Shown in pieces: positions 38,803-47,608 of a stretch of 64,000 nucleotides of DNA. This DNA is from Hydrogenophilales bacterium. Lineage in GTDB: Bacteria; Pseudomonadota; Gammaproteobacteria; Burkholderiales; Thiobacillaceae. Below the pieces are notes generated by a model, which had not been told where the DNA came from, made no database searches, and was given only the letters and a program-made list of their open reading frames with translations. The stretch is from positions 248,001-312,000 of the forward strand of contig JACPYT010000016.1 in the NCBI GenBank assembly GCA_016195805.1, written 5' to 3'. Position 1 is the stretch's first letter, and each line of letters begins with the position of its first letter. Both the position numbers and the translations under genes were made by a program.

Positions 38803-40881
38803 TCAAACGCCGCCGGTATAGGCTGCCGGGGTGTAGGTAATGGCATGGTTCGACGTGGATTTGAATTGCACCTGCACGCTCTGGCTGTTTCCCGGGGCAA
38901 GACTGCCGGTCAGCTTCAAGTAGGGCTGACTGTAATAACTGCCCGCGGCATTCACCACCGTGACGCCGGCGGGCAAGCCCTGGATCACGACCTTGAGGGG
39001 CGCGAGCAAGGGGATGGAGCCGGTGTTGGTGAGGGTGATCTGGCCGGTGAAGATCTTGCTGCCGGCGTTGTAGACCAGGCCGGACTTCGTCAGTTGGGCG
39101 CCTGACGTGGCGCGCACGGCAAGCGGCTGCACGAAGGGCTGGCTGGGCCAGGCCGGGGTGGCCGCCAGGTCGGTGATGCCTTGCCGGGGGCTGTCCACGA
39201 AAAAGCCTTGCGTCAACGCCGCGCTAAGCATTTCCTGCGGATACCAGGGATTGCCGGTCGACGGATTGATCAAGGCGGCGACATTGCTGAAGCCGCTGAA
39301 ACTGCACAGCACCGTGCCCGTGCCATCCGCCACGTCATTGGGGCGCAGGCAGCCGCTTGCCGTCAGCACAGTGGTATCTGCGATCGGAGCGCCGTTGGCA
39401 TCGGCGAGGGACTGCACTCGCTGCCCATCAGGTTTAGAAAGGTCCACGGTGACGTTCAGGCCCGACCAGCCGCTGGCCCAGCCACCTCCCTGGGAGAAAC
39501 TGTCGAGGGAATACACCGCCGTCAAATCGTTTTCGATGATGGACTTGATGGTTGCGCCTTCGACGGTGCCTGTTCCGAGCGTGTATGGAACCGGAATATA
39601 GCGATAGACGTCCTCGATCGTCAGCGCGCCGTCGGCGATGTAATTGTCCTCGTAGAGCGTGCCTGCGGCCGGGATGGGCGCATCCATGCGGAAGCCTGGC
39701 GTGATCGCGATGGCAGTTCCGGTCTGTTGGCGTAGGGTGTCGGACCAGGCATCGTTGAAGGTCGACTCCAGGGCCTCCTCACGATCCAGCGGGACATAGA
39801 CATGGCTCAGCACGGTATCGATGGGCTGCGTGAGCTTGAGCGTGATACCGTTCATGGGAACGGTCATGTTCGGGTTGGCTACCAGAAAAGGCGCGCGCGC
39901 CGCATCGACCAGGGTTTTCATCGCGGGATCATCCGGGATGCTCGAATCCACCGACAGCAATGTCCAGTTGAAGACCGGCTTTTGTCCGCTCGCAACGTTC
40001 ACGTCCATGCGTCCCAGCCAGCCGCTGTGTCCGCCCTCCACTATCAGCGCGCCACTCTTGGACTGAAGCGGTGTGAAAATGGTGTCGTGGGTATGCGCCG
40101 AGAAGAACACGTCCACCGCGCCCGCATTGATGATGTCCGCCAGGCGGTAATCCTTCTGCAGGCCCAGTTCGCTCATCACCATCACCAGCTGGGCGCCCTG
40201 GTTGCGCAGGGCCTGGGCCTGGCTATTGAGCAGGTCGCGGTAGGCCGTCTCGCCCTGGGTGAACGACAGCCCCACGGCCAGCGTCGCGTCCATCTGGGCC
40301 ACGATGTCGGAGGTCAGGCCGATGAAGCCGACCTGCACGCCGCTAATGGTCTTGATGACCGATGCCGGCAGCGGCTGGGTCGGCGTGCCGGGCAGTGTGG
40401 ATTGCATGTTCGCCGCCAGATTCTGGAAGTTCGGCTGCTTGATGGTGATGGGGACCGTCTTCTGCAGCGTGGCGCGTTGCGCCGTGGTCAGATTGAAGTA
40501 CCGTAGGCGCAACACGTTGGGGCCGTAAGCGAAGTCCCAGTTGCCCGGCACGCCGACGTCGATGCCCAAGGCATTGACAGGATCGATCACCGCGTTGCCG
40601 GAAGTGTAGAGGGCTTCGACACCACCGTGATAGGTGTCGCCCACGTTCATCAGCACCGAATTCGGGTTCTGCGCCCGAATCTGCTTCACCAGGGTGGCGA
40701 CCCGTGCCAGGCCGCCCCGCGATTCATAGACCACCTGGCCATTCTTCACGACCTTGTCCAGGGCAGGGGTGAGATGCGCATGCAGATCGTTGTTCTCGAT
40801 AAAAGTTAGGGTGACGGCGCTTGCCTGCATTGAAAACAAAGCGCCGAGGCTTAAAAGAAGCCCTGAAATATGATGCGTCAT
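38803..40881 (-). CDS. 5'-nucleotidase/2',3'-cyclic phosphodiesterase family metallophosphoesterase
   Basis: Periplasmic enzyme of 692 residues with a signal peptide ending at QASA. The N-terminal calcineurin-like metallophosphoesterase domain has metal-site motifs NDLHAHL, NVGDTYHGG, GNWDF and FFSAHTHD. A C-terminal 5_nucleotid_C domain (about residues 340-540) is followed by a beta-sandwich tail. It releases phosphate and nucleosides from extracellular nucleotides. GGGGGAC precedes the ATG at 40881. Its promoter region carries four ATGAC repeats. Confidence 0.9.
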   Translation of the reverse strand: MTHHISGLLLSLGALFSMQASAVTLTFIENNDLHAHLTPALDKVVKNGQVVYESRGGLARVATLVKQIRAQNPNSVLMNVGDTYHGGVEALYTSGNAVIDPVNALGIDVGVPGNWDFAYGPNVLRLRYFNLTTAQRATLQKTVPITIKQPNFQNLAANMQSTLPGTPTQPLPASVIKTISGVQVGFIGLTSDIVAQMDATLAVGLSFTQGETAYRDLLNSQAQALRNQGAQLVMVMSELGLQKDYRLADIINAGAVDVFFSAHTHDTIFTPLQSKSGALIVEGGHSGWLGRMDVNVASGQKPVFNWTLLSVDSSIPDDPAMKTLVDAARAPFLVANPNMTVPMNGITLKLTQPIDTVLSHVYVPLDREEALESTFNDAWSDTLRQQTGTAIAITPGFRMDAPIPAAGTLYEDNYIADGALTIEDVYRYIPVPYTLGTGTVEGATIKSIIENDLTAVYSLDSFSQGGGWASGWSGLNVTVDLSKPDGQRVQSLADANGAPIADTTVLTASGCLRPNDVADGTGTVLCSFSGFSNVAALINPSTGNPWYPQEMLSAALTQGFFVDSPRQGITDLAATPAWPSQPFVQPLAVRATSGAQLTKSGLVYNAGSKIFTGQITLTNTGSIPLLAPLKVVIQGLPAGVTVVNAAGSYYSQPYLKLTGSLAPGNSQSVQVQFKSTSNHAITYTPAAYTGGV

Positions 40882-41225
40882 GCCGTCCCCCTCAAATGAT
40901 TTAGCGTTTATTTCTGTCAGTGACACAGGCAACACAAGCGTCTCGCATTGCTGAGGAAATTATGGGTGAGGGGTATTGGTCTATCGTTCGGATTTCATGA
41001 CGCGTGATGACAATTCATGACTGAATATGACAAAGGTCGAAACTTCACTAAAAGTAGGGACTGAACCCGACTGCGACGGCGGGTTTTTAAGCAGGATCGG
41101 ACAATTGCGGGCAGGCATACGACAAGAGGTCGCCGTTGACCCCGCATTTAACCCGATGAGTACGGCCTGACTGCAGGCAGTTATGCCTGAAGTCAGCAGT
41201 GGCCAGCGACAGCTTGCTACCCGGA
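40882..41225. other. intergenic region with ATGAC repeat array and hairpins
   Basis: From left to right it holds a CATAAT -10 candidate (40959-40964, minus strand) and the four-fold ATGAC repeat (40997-41031). It then holds a small hairpin AACCCG/CGGGTT at 41064-41085 followed by Ts on the plus strand. Last is a 12-base, one-mismatch hairpin at 41168-41195 just past the 41226 gene, perhaps its terminator. No gene is supported. Confidence 0.5.
40997..41031 (-). promoter_or_regulatory. four direct repeats GTCAT with exact 10-base period
   Basis: On the minus strand GTCAT occurs four times at exactly 10-base intervals (plus-strand ATGAC at 40997, 41007, 41017, 41027). This places all copies on one face of the helix, 116-150 bases before the nucleotidase ATG and about 32 bases before a CATAAT -10 candidate. 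Tandem half-sites in this phase are typical of OmpR/PhoB-family response regulators. The PhoB box uses TGTCA with an 11-base period, so this is similar but not the same. Confidence 0.6.
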
Positions 41226-41456
41226 TTAGACGTCCGGACCTTCCCCCATCGCATCGCTGCCGCGCAGAGCCGAGAGGATCGCGCTGTCGTGCGGATGCGC
41301 GCAGATGATTTCAGACAGCCAGGGATAGCAGCCGGCGTAATCGCATTGCCTGGCGTAGTCGTCGGGTTCGTCGAATGGCGTATCGCCGAGTTCGTGCAGC
41401 GCTTCTTCTGCCAGTCGGTCGGCCTGCATTTCCAGTGTCTCGAACTGCCTGTTCAT
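41226..41456 (-). CDS. small acidic protein of unknown function
   Basis: Protein of 76 residues, acidic, with four cysteine/histidine-containing blocks (CDYAGCYPW, CAHPHDS). No signal peptide. A strong ribosome-binding site (GGGAGGG) sits 5-7 bases before the ATG, which supports a real gene; the longer frame to 41726 lacks one. No function is claimed. Confidence 0.6.
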   Translation of the reverse strand: MNRQFETLEMQADRLAEEALHELGDTPFDEPDDYARQCDYAGCYPWLSEIICAHPHDSAILSALRGSDAMGEGPDV

Positions 41457-41789
41457 GGCATCCCTCCCTTCGTTGTCAGGAATGGCAATCCTTGCTGTGC
41501 AAGGTGATCTCTTGATGACAGCGGAAGGGGATTCCGGATGGTCCGAATGTCCAGCGTGGCGGATGTCATTGGCCCGAACGTGCCATGCCGGATGCCACAT
41601 GAACGCCTGCGGCTGCAACATGACAGTGTGACACTGCCTCTCGTGCTGATTGGCCAAACCCGTCGCGAGACAGGGCTGAAAAGACAGGCTCTGCCGAGCC
41701 TCGGGAAAAGTGTCCGGACGCGACAATTGGTTTGCCGGCTACATCACGCGCTTGGAATTGTTTGTTGTCCTTGAATTTGGAGACGTTTC
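41457..41789. promoter_or_regulatory. divergent regulatory region ahead of a PEP-CTERM gene
   Basis: This contains the start regions of the small acidic gene (left) and the PEP-CTERM gene (right). Its main content is the structured element at 41652-41736. No sigma-54 -24/-12 pair with correct spacing was found. Confidence 0.4.
41652..41736 (+). ncRNA. structured leader, possible cyclic-di-GMP-I-like element
   Basis: Nested pairings fold this stretch into one domain. GGC(C)AAACC at 41652-41660 pairs with GGTTTGCC at 41729-41736, and GTCGCG at 41662-41667 pairs with CGCGAC at 41719-41724. An inner GACA/TGTC stem and the hairpin GGCTC-TGCC-GAGCC (41687-41700) lie within. The order CAAACC, a GTC-GCGA-GAC alternative hairpin, GGG, an AAAAG segment, a second hairpin and GGTTTGCC loosely resembles the GEMM cyclic-di-GMP-I fold, but the AAAGCC core is not conserved. 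It lies 54 bases before the PEP-CTERM start. Confidence 0.35.
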
Positions 41790-42341
41790 ATGAAACGCAC
41801 GCAATTCGTACTGGCGCTTGCGCTGGTGGGTTCAATGGGGTCGGCCGCTGCGGCGGTGGTGGGCCCGGGCTATCTGGGCGACCTGGTTGGCCAGAACATT
41901 TCAATTGCCAATACCATCGCCGGACTGGGCACACCTATCGCCGATATATATGGCTTCGATATCGGTGCGTTAACGTCGGAAGCCATCGCCACGAGCGTGA
42001 AAGTGACGCTGCAATTCGGATCCGGCAGCACGCCCGTTTACGACATCAGCAATTTCGCGATCACGCTTAAGGATGTCAATGGCATCGTTTATGGAATCGA
42101 CAGCACCTTCGATTCCAGCGGTGCGCTGAACCTCGGCGCCACCCTGTTGCCTTCCACGGTTGCGGCGCCCGGGTTCTACCAGTTCGTCGTGAGCGGCACC
42201 ACGGCCGGCACCGCCGGTGGCATCTATGCGGGCGCATTGAGTGCCGCGCCCGTACCCGAACCCCAAACGTGGCTGACGCTGCTGGCCGGTCTCGGCCTGG
42301 TCGGCATGATGGTGGAGCGCATCAAGCGCCGGCCGGGATAG
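41790..42341 (+). CDS. PEP-CTERM sorting domain protein
   Basis: Protein of 183 residues. The signal peptide ends at SAAAA; the mature beta-rich region includes DVNGIVYGIDSTFDS. The C-terminal signal is PVPEPQTWLTLLAGLGLVGM followed by the basic ERIKRRPG. It is an exosortase substrate expected on the cell surface or in the matrix. GGAGACG lies upstream of the ATG. A terminator follows. Confidence 0.92.
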   Translation: MKRTQFVLALALVGSMGSAAAAVVGPGYLGDLVGQNISIANTIAGLGTPIADIYGFDIGALTSEAIATSVKVTLQFGSGSTPVYDISNFAITLKDVNGIVYGIDSTFDSSGALNLGATLLPSTVAAPGFYQFVVSGTTAGTAGGIYAGALSAAPVPEPQTWLTLLAGLGLVGMMVERIKRRPG

Positions 42342-42413
42342 CGCGTTGTCGTGACGGACGGCACCACGTTCTCCTCCATCCGTGGTGTTCGCAAAGATCT
42401 CCTGTAGTGCTTG

Positions 42414-42438
42414 GCGGGCCGCATGGCCCGCTTTTTTT
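42414..42438 (+). terminator. rho-independent terminator after PEP-CTERM gene
   Basis: Stem GCGGGCC/GGCCCGC with GCAT loop is followed by seven Ts. Confidence 0.9.
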
Positions 42439-42625
42439 GAGCGGATGCCGCGTGGATCGGGCGTTGTTTCCCTGTCCGAAAGCCATCGCGCAATCTTCAA
42501 GTTAAGTTAAAAACACTTTCACAAAGCAGGGCTAAGGTCACTCTGCGAACAGCCCAGGCATATCTGGCATTTCGCTTCAATAATCATGATCACTGTCTAA
42601 CCGATATCTTTAAAAGGGAACCAAT

Positions 42626-44275
42626 ATGAAAGCCAAACGAAACGTGACGCTTGCACTGAGCATCGCGGCAATTTTCACTACCGGTTACGTCCACGCCCTG
42701 GACCTGACGCCCGTGCCGAACGCCAACGCCAAAGTGACCGGGATGGCTGCCCCCAACATCCTTTCTCCGGAGTTGATGGAAACCATCGTTGCCCGGGGAT
42801 CGATGCGCCTGGAGAATCCCACTGCTGCCATCGCTTTCTATGGGTATGACAACAATGGCACCATGCTCCCCACCGATCCCAGCAGCCTGAAAGAAGCCAG
42901 CAAGACCGAGCCGGACAAGAATGTCTATCTGGTCCTGCCTGGCCAGCAAGGTGCTGATGCTGGCTATCATTATGGCGAGCGCTTCCTGTTTCAAGGCCAC
43001 GAGATGGGCACCCAGGGTTACGCGACCCGCATCAATCTGGATGCCGACGTCGCCCATCGCGTCACACTGCTGGCCGATGCTGATGTGAACGGCAATCCGC
43101 TCCCGACTTTCGACGGCATCACCTGGAATCCCTTCGCCAATCGTCTCCTGTTGACGGCCGAGAAAGGGAACGCCGGGGGCGTCTGGCAGGTTTCTGCCGA
43201 GTTCAATCCGGCCTCCACGGCGACTGCGGAAGACATCTCGGGTGCGCTGGGTCGCGGCGGCTACGAAGGCATCCAGAACGATGGCGACGGCAATATCTGG
43301 ATCGTGGAAGACGCAGGCGGGAAATCCGGCATCACTGCCAAGCATGCCAAGCAGCCCAACAGCTTCATCTATCGCTTCGTACCCAACGACAAGACCGATC
43401 TGACCAAGGGGGGCAAGCTGCAGGCCCTCCAGGTGATGTCCCTGGTCACAGGCCAGCCCATCGAGTTCCACGCCGGCCAGGCGGATGCGGACATCCTGTC
43501 GCAAGACATGAAGGATCTGCATACTTATGGCAAGACCTTCAACACCAAGTGGGTCACCCTTCATGACACCGACGTGGACGGCAACGCGCCGTTCGATGCC
43601 AATGCCATGGCCAAGACCCGGCATGCAACCCCCTTCAAGCGATCGGAAAACGCCCAGTTCCGTCCGGGCAGCGATTTCAGGGAGTTCTTCTTTGACGAAA
43701 CCGGCGACACCAACCTGCTGACCGAAGCACCGGATCATGGCGGCTTCGGCGCGGTCCTGAAGCTGGTGCAGAAATCGTCGTCTGCCAATGAGGGCAAACT
43801 GTCCATGTTCTACAAAGGCGATGCCGTGCACTCCGGGTTCGACAACGTCGCGTTCTGGAGCAAGGACAAGCTCGTTTTCGTCGAGGATGCCGGCGATACC
43901 CTGCATACCCAGCGCAACGCCTTTGATTCCGCCTATATGTTCAACGTGAATGCCGACTATTCCGACGGCAAGCAGCCCATGCGCATTTTGGCTTTGGGAC
44001 GCGATGCCTCGGCGACCATCGATTCATGGCTGGGATCGTTCGCGAGCGGGTTCCAGAACGACGGCGACAACGAAATCACCGGCATCCATGTTTCCGACGG
44101 CGATCCGACGGCTGACGGCCTGCTGGGCGCGAAATCCCCGCGTCCGTTCAAGGATGGCTGGCGCGTGTTCTACACGCAGCAGCATGGTGACAACCAGACC
44201 TTCGAAATCCTGCCGGCTAACGGGCAGGACAAGGACTTCGACGACGAAGGCGAATACCACGGACATCGCCGCTAA
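42626..44275 (+). CDS. PhoX/DUF839-family phosphatase-like protein
   Basis: Secreted protein of 549 residues with a signal peptide ending at VHA-LD. The mature part has beta-propeller-like blocks of the PhoX (DUF839) family: RFLFQGHEMG, FDGITWNPFANRLLLTAEK, YEGIQNDGDGNIWIVEDAGG and SGFDNVAFWSKDKLVFVEDAGD. PhoX enzymes are calcium/iron alkaline phosphatases. It lacks an obvious Tat RR motif, unlike classical PhoX, so export is probably by Sec. AAAAGGGAACC precedes the ATG. No convincing Pho box was found upstream. Confidence 0.8.
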   Translation: MKAKRNVTLALSIAAIFTTGYVHALDLTPVPNANAKVTGMAAPNILSPELMETIVARGSMRLENPTAAIAFYGYDNNGTMLPTDPSSLKEASKTEPDKNVYLVLPGQQGADAGYHYGERFLFQGHEMGTQGYATRINLDADVAHRVTLLADADVNGNPLPTFDGITWNPFANRLLLTAEKGNAGGVWQVSAEFNPASTATAEDISGALGRGGYEGIQNDGDGNIWIVEDAGGKSGITAKHAKQPNSFIYRFVPNDKTDLTKGGKLQALQVMSLVTGQPIEFHAGQADADILSQDMKDLHTYGKTFNTKWVTLHDTDVDGNAPFDANAMAKTRHATPFKRSENAQFRPGSDFREFFFDETGDTNLLTEAPDHGGFGAVLKLVQKSSSANEGKLSMFYKGDAVHSGFDNVAFWSKDKLVFVEDAGDTLHTQRNAFDSAYMFNVNADYSDGKQPMRILALGRDASATIDSWLGSFASGFQNDGDNEITGIHVSDGDPTADGLLGAKSPRPFKDGWRVFYTQQHGDNQTFEILPANGQDKDFDDEGEYHGHRR

Positions 44276-44294
44276 GCACTGACTGGCACGATGG

Positions 44295-44328
44295 ATGGCC
44301 ATGCCCGGCGAGGGTATGGCCATTTTTT
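44295..44328 (+). terminator. rho-independent terminator after PhoX-like gene
   Basis: Arms ATGGCCATGCCC and GGGTATGGCCAT (12 pairs with one G-U) have a GGCGA loop and are followed by a T tract. Confidence 0.9.
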
Positions 44329-44499
44329 ATTCGGGATGCGGGTTTGATTGCGTATTCAGGAAAAGCCGTCGACATTTCTGTCCGGGACAGCCGAGTGTTC
44401 GATCGGGATCCGTCCTGCAAGTCCGGTTTTGCATCGCGGCCAGAAAGCCGCTCAAGTTGTTGGCGACAACCGTCGCTTTACATGCTGTTAGCATGCATC

Positions 44500-47400
44500 A
44501 TGAATGCCATGCGACTCGCTGTCTTGACCGGAAGTGCCCATTTACCCTCCACCTGCCGCACTGCTCTGACCTGCCGACTTGCTGCGATGCTGGCGGGCTT
44601 GCTGTTTGCTGTCGTGGCAGTTGCCGATGCGCGGGAAGTACGCGTCGGGGTCTATGAAAATCCACCCAAGATCATGGCGGGTCCGGATGGCCAGCCAAGC
44701 GGAATTTTCGGAGATCTACTGACCGAGATCGCCCGCCAGGAAGACTGGAAGCTCCACCCGGTCCCCTGCAAATGGGAAGCCTGTCTTGCCGCGCTCAAGG
44801 CCGGACAGATCGATCTTCTTCCGGACGTGGCCAGGACGGAGGCGCGCGAAAAGCAGTTCGACTTCCATGCCGAGCCCGCCCTGCAAAGCTGGTCGGCCCT
44901 CTATGTTCCGTCGACGGATCGGGTCAATTCGATGCTCGACTTCAGGGGCAGGCGCATCGCCGTGCTCAAGGGCTCCGTCCAGGAAAGCTATCTCCGCCAG
45001 CTGTTCACGGGCTTCGGCATCGACGTGACGCTGGTTCCGGTCACTTCGTTCGAAGAGGGATTCGCGCTGGCCGAGCAAGGCCGGGCCGACGCTGCCGCCG
45101 CCAATTACAACTACGGGGAATTCAATGCCCGTCGTTACGACCTGATGGCCTCCTCGATCATGTTCCTGCCGTCCCGGCTGTTCTTTGCCGCCCCCCGTGG
45201 CACAAACGCCGATCTCCTGGCTGCGATAGACCGTCATCTGGCAGCCTGGCAGGCCAGCGAGGGGTCGCCTTACTACAAGGTGCTGGCGAGGTGGATGGCG
45301 CAGCCGCCGCCCGTCGTCTGGCCGGTCTGGTGGCGCTGGGCGACAGGCGGCGTCCTGGCAGCGATCCTGATCGTGGTGTTGATCAATCGCATGTTGCGCA
45401 GCCAGGTGCGCGCCCAGACGGCACGACTCGAAGCGGACCTGGTGCAGCTCCGGCAGGCTGACGAGGCCTTGAGCCGGCAGCATGGTATTTTTCAGTCGCT
45501 GATCCGCACCATTCCGGATCTGGTCTGGCTCAAGGATCAGGACGGCGTCTACCTCGCCTGCAACGACCGCTTCGAGAAACTCTACGGCGCGGTGGAAAAG
45601 GATATCGTCGGCAAGACGGATTACGATTTCGTCGACCGGGCGCTGGCCGATTTCTTCCGTGCGCACGACCGCGCGGCAATGTCGGCTGGCAAACCGTCCG
45701 TCAACGAGGAGTGGCTGAGCTTTGCTTCGGATGGTTACCATGGCCTGTTCGAGACAACCAAGATGCCGATGCTGGATGCGAGCGGGCACATCATGGGCGT
45801 GCTCGGCATCGCGCACGACATCACCCGACGCAAGCAGGTCGAGGAAGCACTGCGGGAAAGCGAGGAACTTCTGAAGGAAGCCCAGGCCCTGGCCCACCTG
45901 GGCAACTGGAGCCTGGACCTGACGAATGGCACTGCAGTCTGGTCCGACGAAGAATATCGCCTGCTCGGTTATGCGCCAGGGAGCGTCCTGCCGACATCGG
46001 AGAACTTCCTGAAGGCGGTCCACCCGGAGGATATCGCGGCCGTGACGGCTGAAATGCGGCGTGCCATGAATTCGCGCGAAACGAGGCCCTATCACATCGT
46101 GCATCGTGTCGTCGGTGCGGCGGGCGAACGCTTCGTCGAGCAACTTGGCAAGGTCAGTTTCGATACGCAAGGACAGCCCGTCAGGATGTTCGGCACCACG
46201 GCTGACATCACCGAACGCAAGCGCATCGAAAGCCAGATCGAGCACTTGGCCTATCATGACCAGCTGACCACGCTGCCGAACCGCGCGCTCTTCCTGGATC
46301 GCCTGGGCCAGGCCCTGGCGGCCTGCCGGCGCCAGAAGCGTTTCGGCGCCGTGATGTTCGTGGATCTGGATCAGTTCAAGCGCATCAACGATGTCCATGG
46401 CCACACGATAGGCGACAGCGTCCTCAAGGACGTGGCCAAAAGGCTGCGCCACTATCTCCGGCAGGACGACACCGTGGCGCGCTTCGGGGGCGATGAATTC
46501 GTGATCCTCCTGCCCGAGCTGTCGAGCGAACAGGAGCCGGCCGCAACCCTTGCGCTTTCGGTGGCCGAAAAAATCCGCGCTGCCCTGGAACAGCCCATCC
46601 GCATCGACGGCCAGGATTACCTCGCCACCGCCAGCATCGGCGTTTCCCTGTTCCCGAAGCAAGGCGAGAATGTGGACGATCTGATCCGCGAGGCCGATAT
46701 CGCCATGTACCGGGCCAAGGACAGCGGCCGCAACGCCCTCATGTTCTTCGAGCACACCATGCAGGAACACATCGCCGAGCGCTATGCCATGGAGCGCGAT
46801 CTGCGTGACGCGGTGAAGAACGGGGCCCTGGCGCTCTTCCTGCAATCCCAGGTAAACGCGGGCGGAGACGTCGTCGGTGCCGAAGCGCTCGTGCGCTGGC
46901 AGCATCCGGCGCGCGGCCTGGTTGCGCCCGCCGCCTTCATTTCGCTGGCGGAGGAAACCGGTCTCATCGTTACCATCGGCGAATGGGTGCTGCGCGAAAC
47001 CTGCCGCCTGCTCGTCCGCTTGAATGAATCCGGTCGAAGCCTGCGCCTGGCGGTCAACGTGAGTCCGCGCCAGTTCCGCCAGGCCAATTTCGTGGCCCGG
47101 GTCAGGGAGATCCTCTCCGAGACGGGGGCCGACCCGCTATACCTGACGCTGGAGATCACGGAAAACCTGCTGGTCGAGCAAGCCTCGGAGGTCGTGTCGC
47201 GCATGCTGGAACTGTCGGACCTCGGGATACGCTTTGCCATCGACGATTTCGGCACCGGCTATTCATCACTGGCCTACCTCAAGCGTCTCCCGCTGAACGA
47301 GTTGAAGATCGACAAGAGTTTCGTTCAGGATATCCCCTATGACCTCAACGATGTCGCGCTGGTGGAAACCATCCTCGCCATGGCCCGCCACCTGCGCTTC

Positions 47401-47556
47401 GAGGTATTGGCCGAAGGTGTGGAGACCCAGTCGCAGCTGGAATTCCTGACCGCCAAGGGCTGCAGGCTCTTCCAGGGATACTACTTCCATCGCCCCCAAC
47501 CGGCCGGGGATTGGCTGGCCGAGGTGAACCGCACATTTCCTCAAACCGGTCGATAG
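44500..47556 (+). CDS. membrane GGDEF-EAL protein with solute-binding sensor and PAS domains
   Basis: Protein of about 1018 residues. A signal/anchor is followed by a periplasmic solute-binding family 3 domain (EVRVGVYENPPKIM). A transmembrane helix (WATGGVLAAILIVVLI) leads to two PAS domains, a GGDEF domain with intact RFGGDEF, and an EAL domain with EALVRW, DDFGTGYSSL and the ENLLVEQ region. Both cyclic-di-GMP synthesis and breakdown are possible; the periplasmic domain probably senses an amino acid-like ligand. The start is uncertain: ATGs at 44482, 44500 and 44509 all lack a good ribosome-binding site. Confidence 0.9.
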   Translation: MNAMRLAVLTGSAHLPSTCRTALTCRLAAMLAGLLFAVVAVADAREVRVGVYENPPKIMAGPDGQPSGIFGDLLTEIARQEDWKLHPVPCKWEACLAALKAGQIDLLPDVARTEAREKQFDFHAEPALQSWSALYVPSTDRVNSMLDFRGRRIAVLKGSVQESYLRQLFTGFGIDVTLVPVTSFEEGFALAEQGRADAAAANYNYGEFNARRYDLMASSIMFLPSRLFFAAPRGTNADLLAAIDRHLAAWQASEGSPYYKVLARWMAQPPPVVWPVWWRWATGGVLAAILIVVLINRMLRSQVRAQTARLEADLVQLRQADEALSRQHGIFQSLIRTIPDLVWLKDQDGVYLACNDRFEKLYGAVEKDIVGKTDYDFVDRALADFFRAHDRAAMSAGKPSVNEEWLSFASDGYHGLFETTKMPMLDASGHIMGVLGIAHDITRRKQVEEALRESEELLKEAQALAHLGNWSLDLTNGTAVWSDEEYRLLGYAPGSVLPTSENFLKAVHPEDIAAVTAEMRRAMNSRETRPYHIVHRVVGAAGERFVEQLGKVSFDTQGQPVRMFGTTADITERKRIESQIEHLAYHDQLTTLPNRALFLDRLGQALAACRRQKRFGAVMFVDLDQFKRINDVHGHTIGDSVLKDVAKRLRHYLRQDDTVARFGGDEFVILLPELSSEQEPAATLALSVAEKIRAALEQPIRIDGQDYLATASIGVSLFPKQGENVDDLIREADIAMYRAKDSGRNALMFFEHTMQEHIAERYAMERDLRDAVKNGALALFLQSQVNAGGDVVGAEALVRWQHPARGLVAPAAFISLAEETGLIVTIGEWVLRETCRLLVRLNESGRSLRLAVNVSPRQFRQANFVARVREILSETGADPLYLTLEITENLLVEQASEVVSRMLELSDLGIRFAIDDFGTGYSSLAYLKRLPLNELKIDKSFVQDIPYDLNDVALVETILAMARHLRFEVLAEGVETQSQLEFLTAKGCRLFQGYYFHRPQPAGDWLAEVNRTFPQTGR

Positions 47557-47608
47557 GGACTGGCCGCTGCTTCGGGTTGGCCCATCGATCGGATGGAATG
47601 ACCCTGGA

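Noticed and set aside
41730-41789. Sigma-54 promoter for the PEP-CTERM gene
   Set aside because: TTGG and TTG fragments are present but no GG-N10-GC arrangement.
42495-42625. Pho box upstream of the PhoX-like gene
   Set aside because: TTCAC and GTCAC pieces exist but their spacing is irregular and matches neither PhoB nor the 10-base array.
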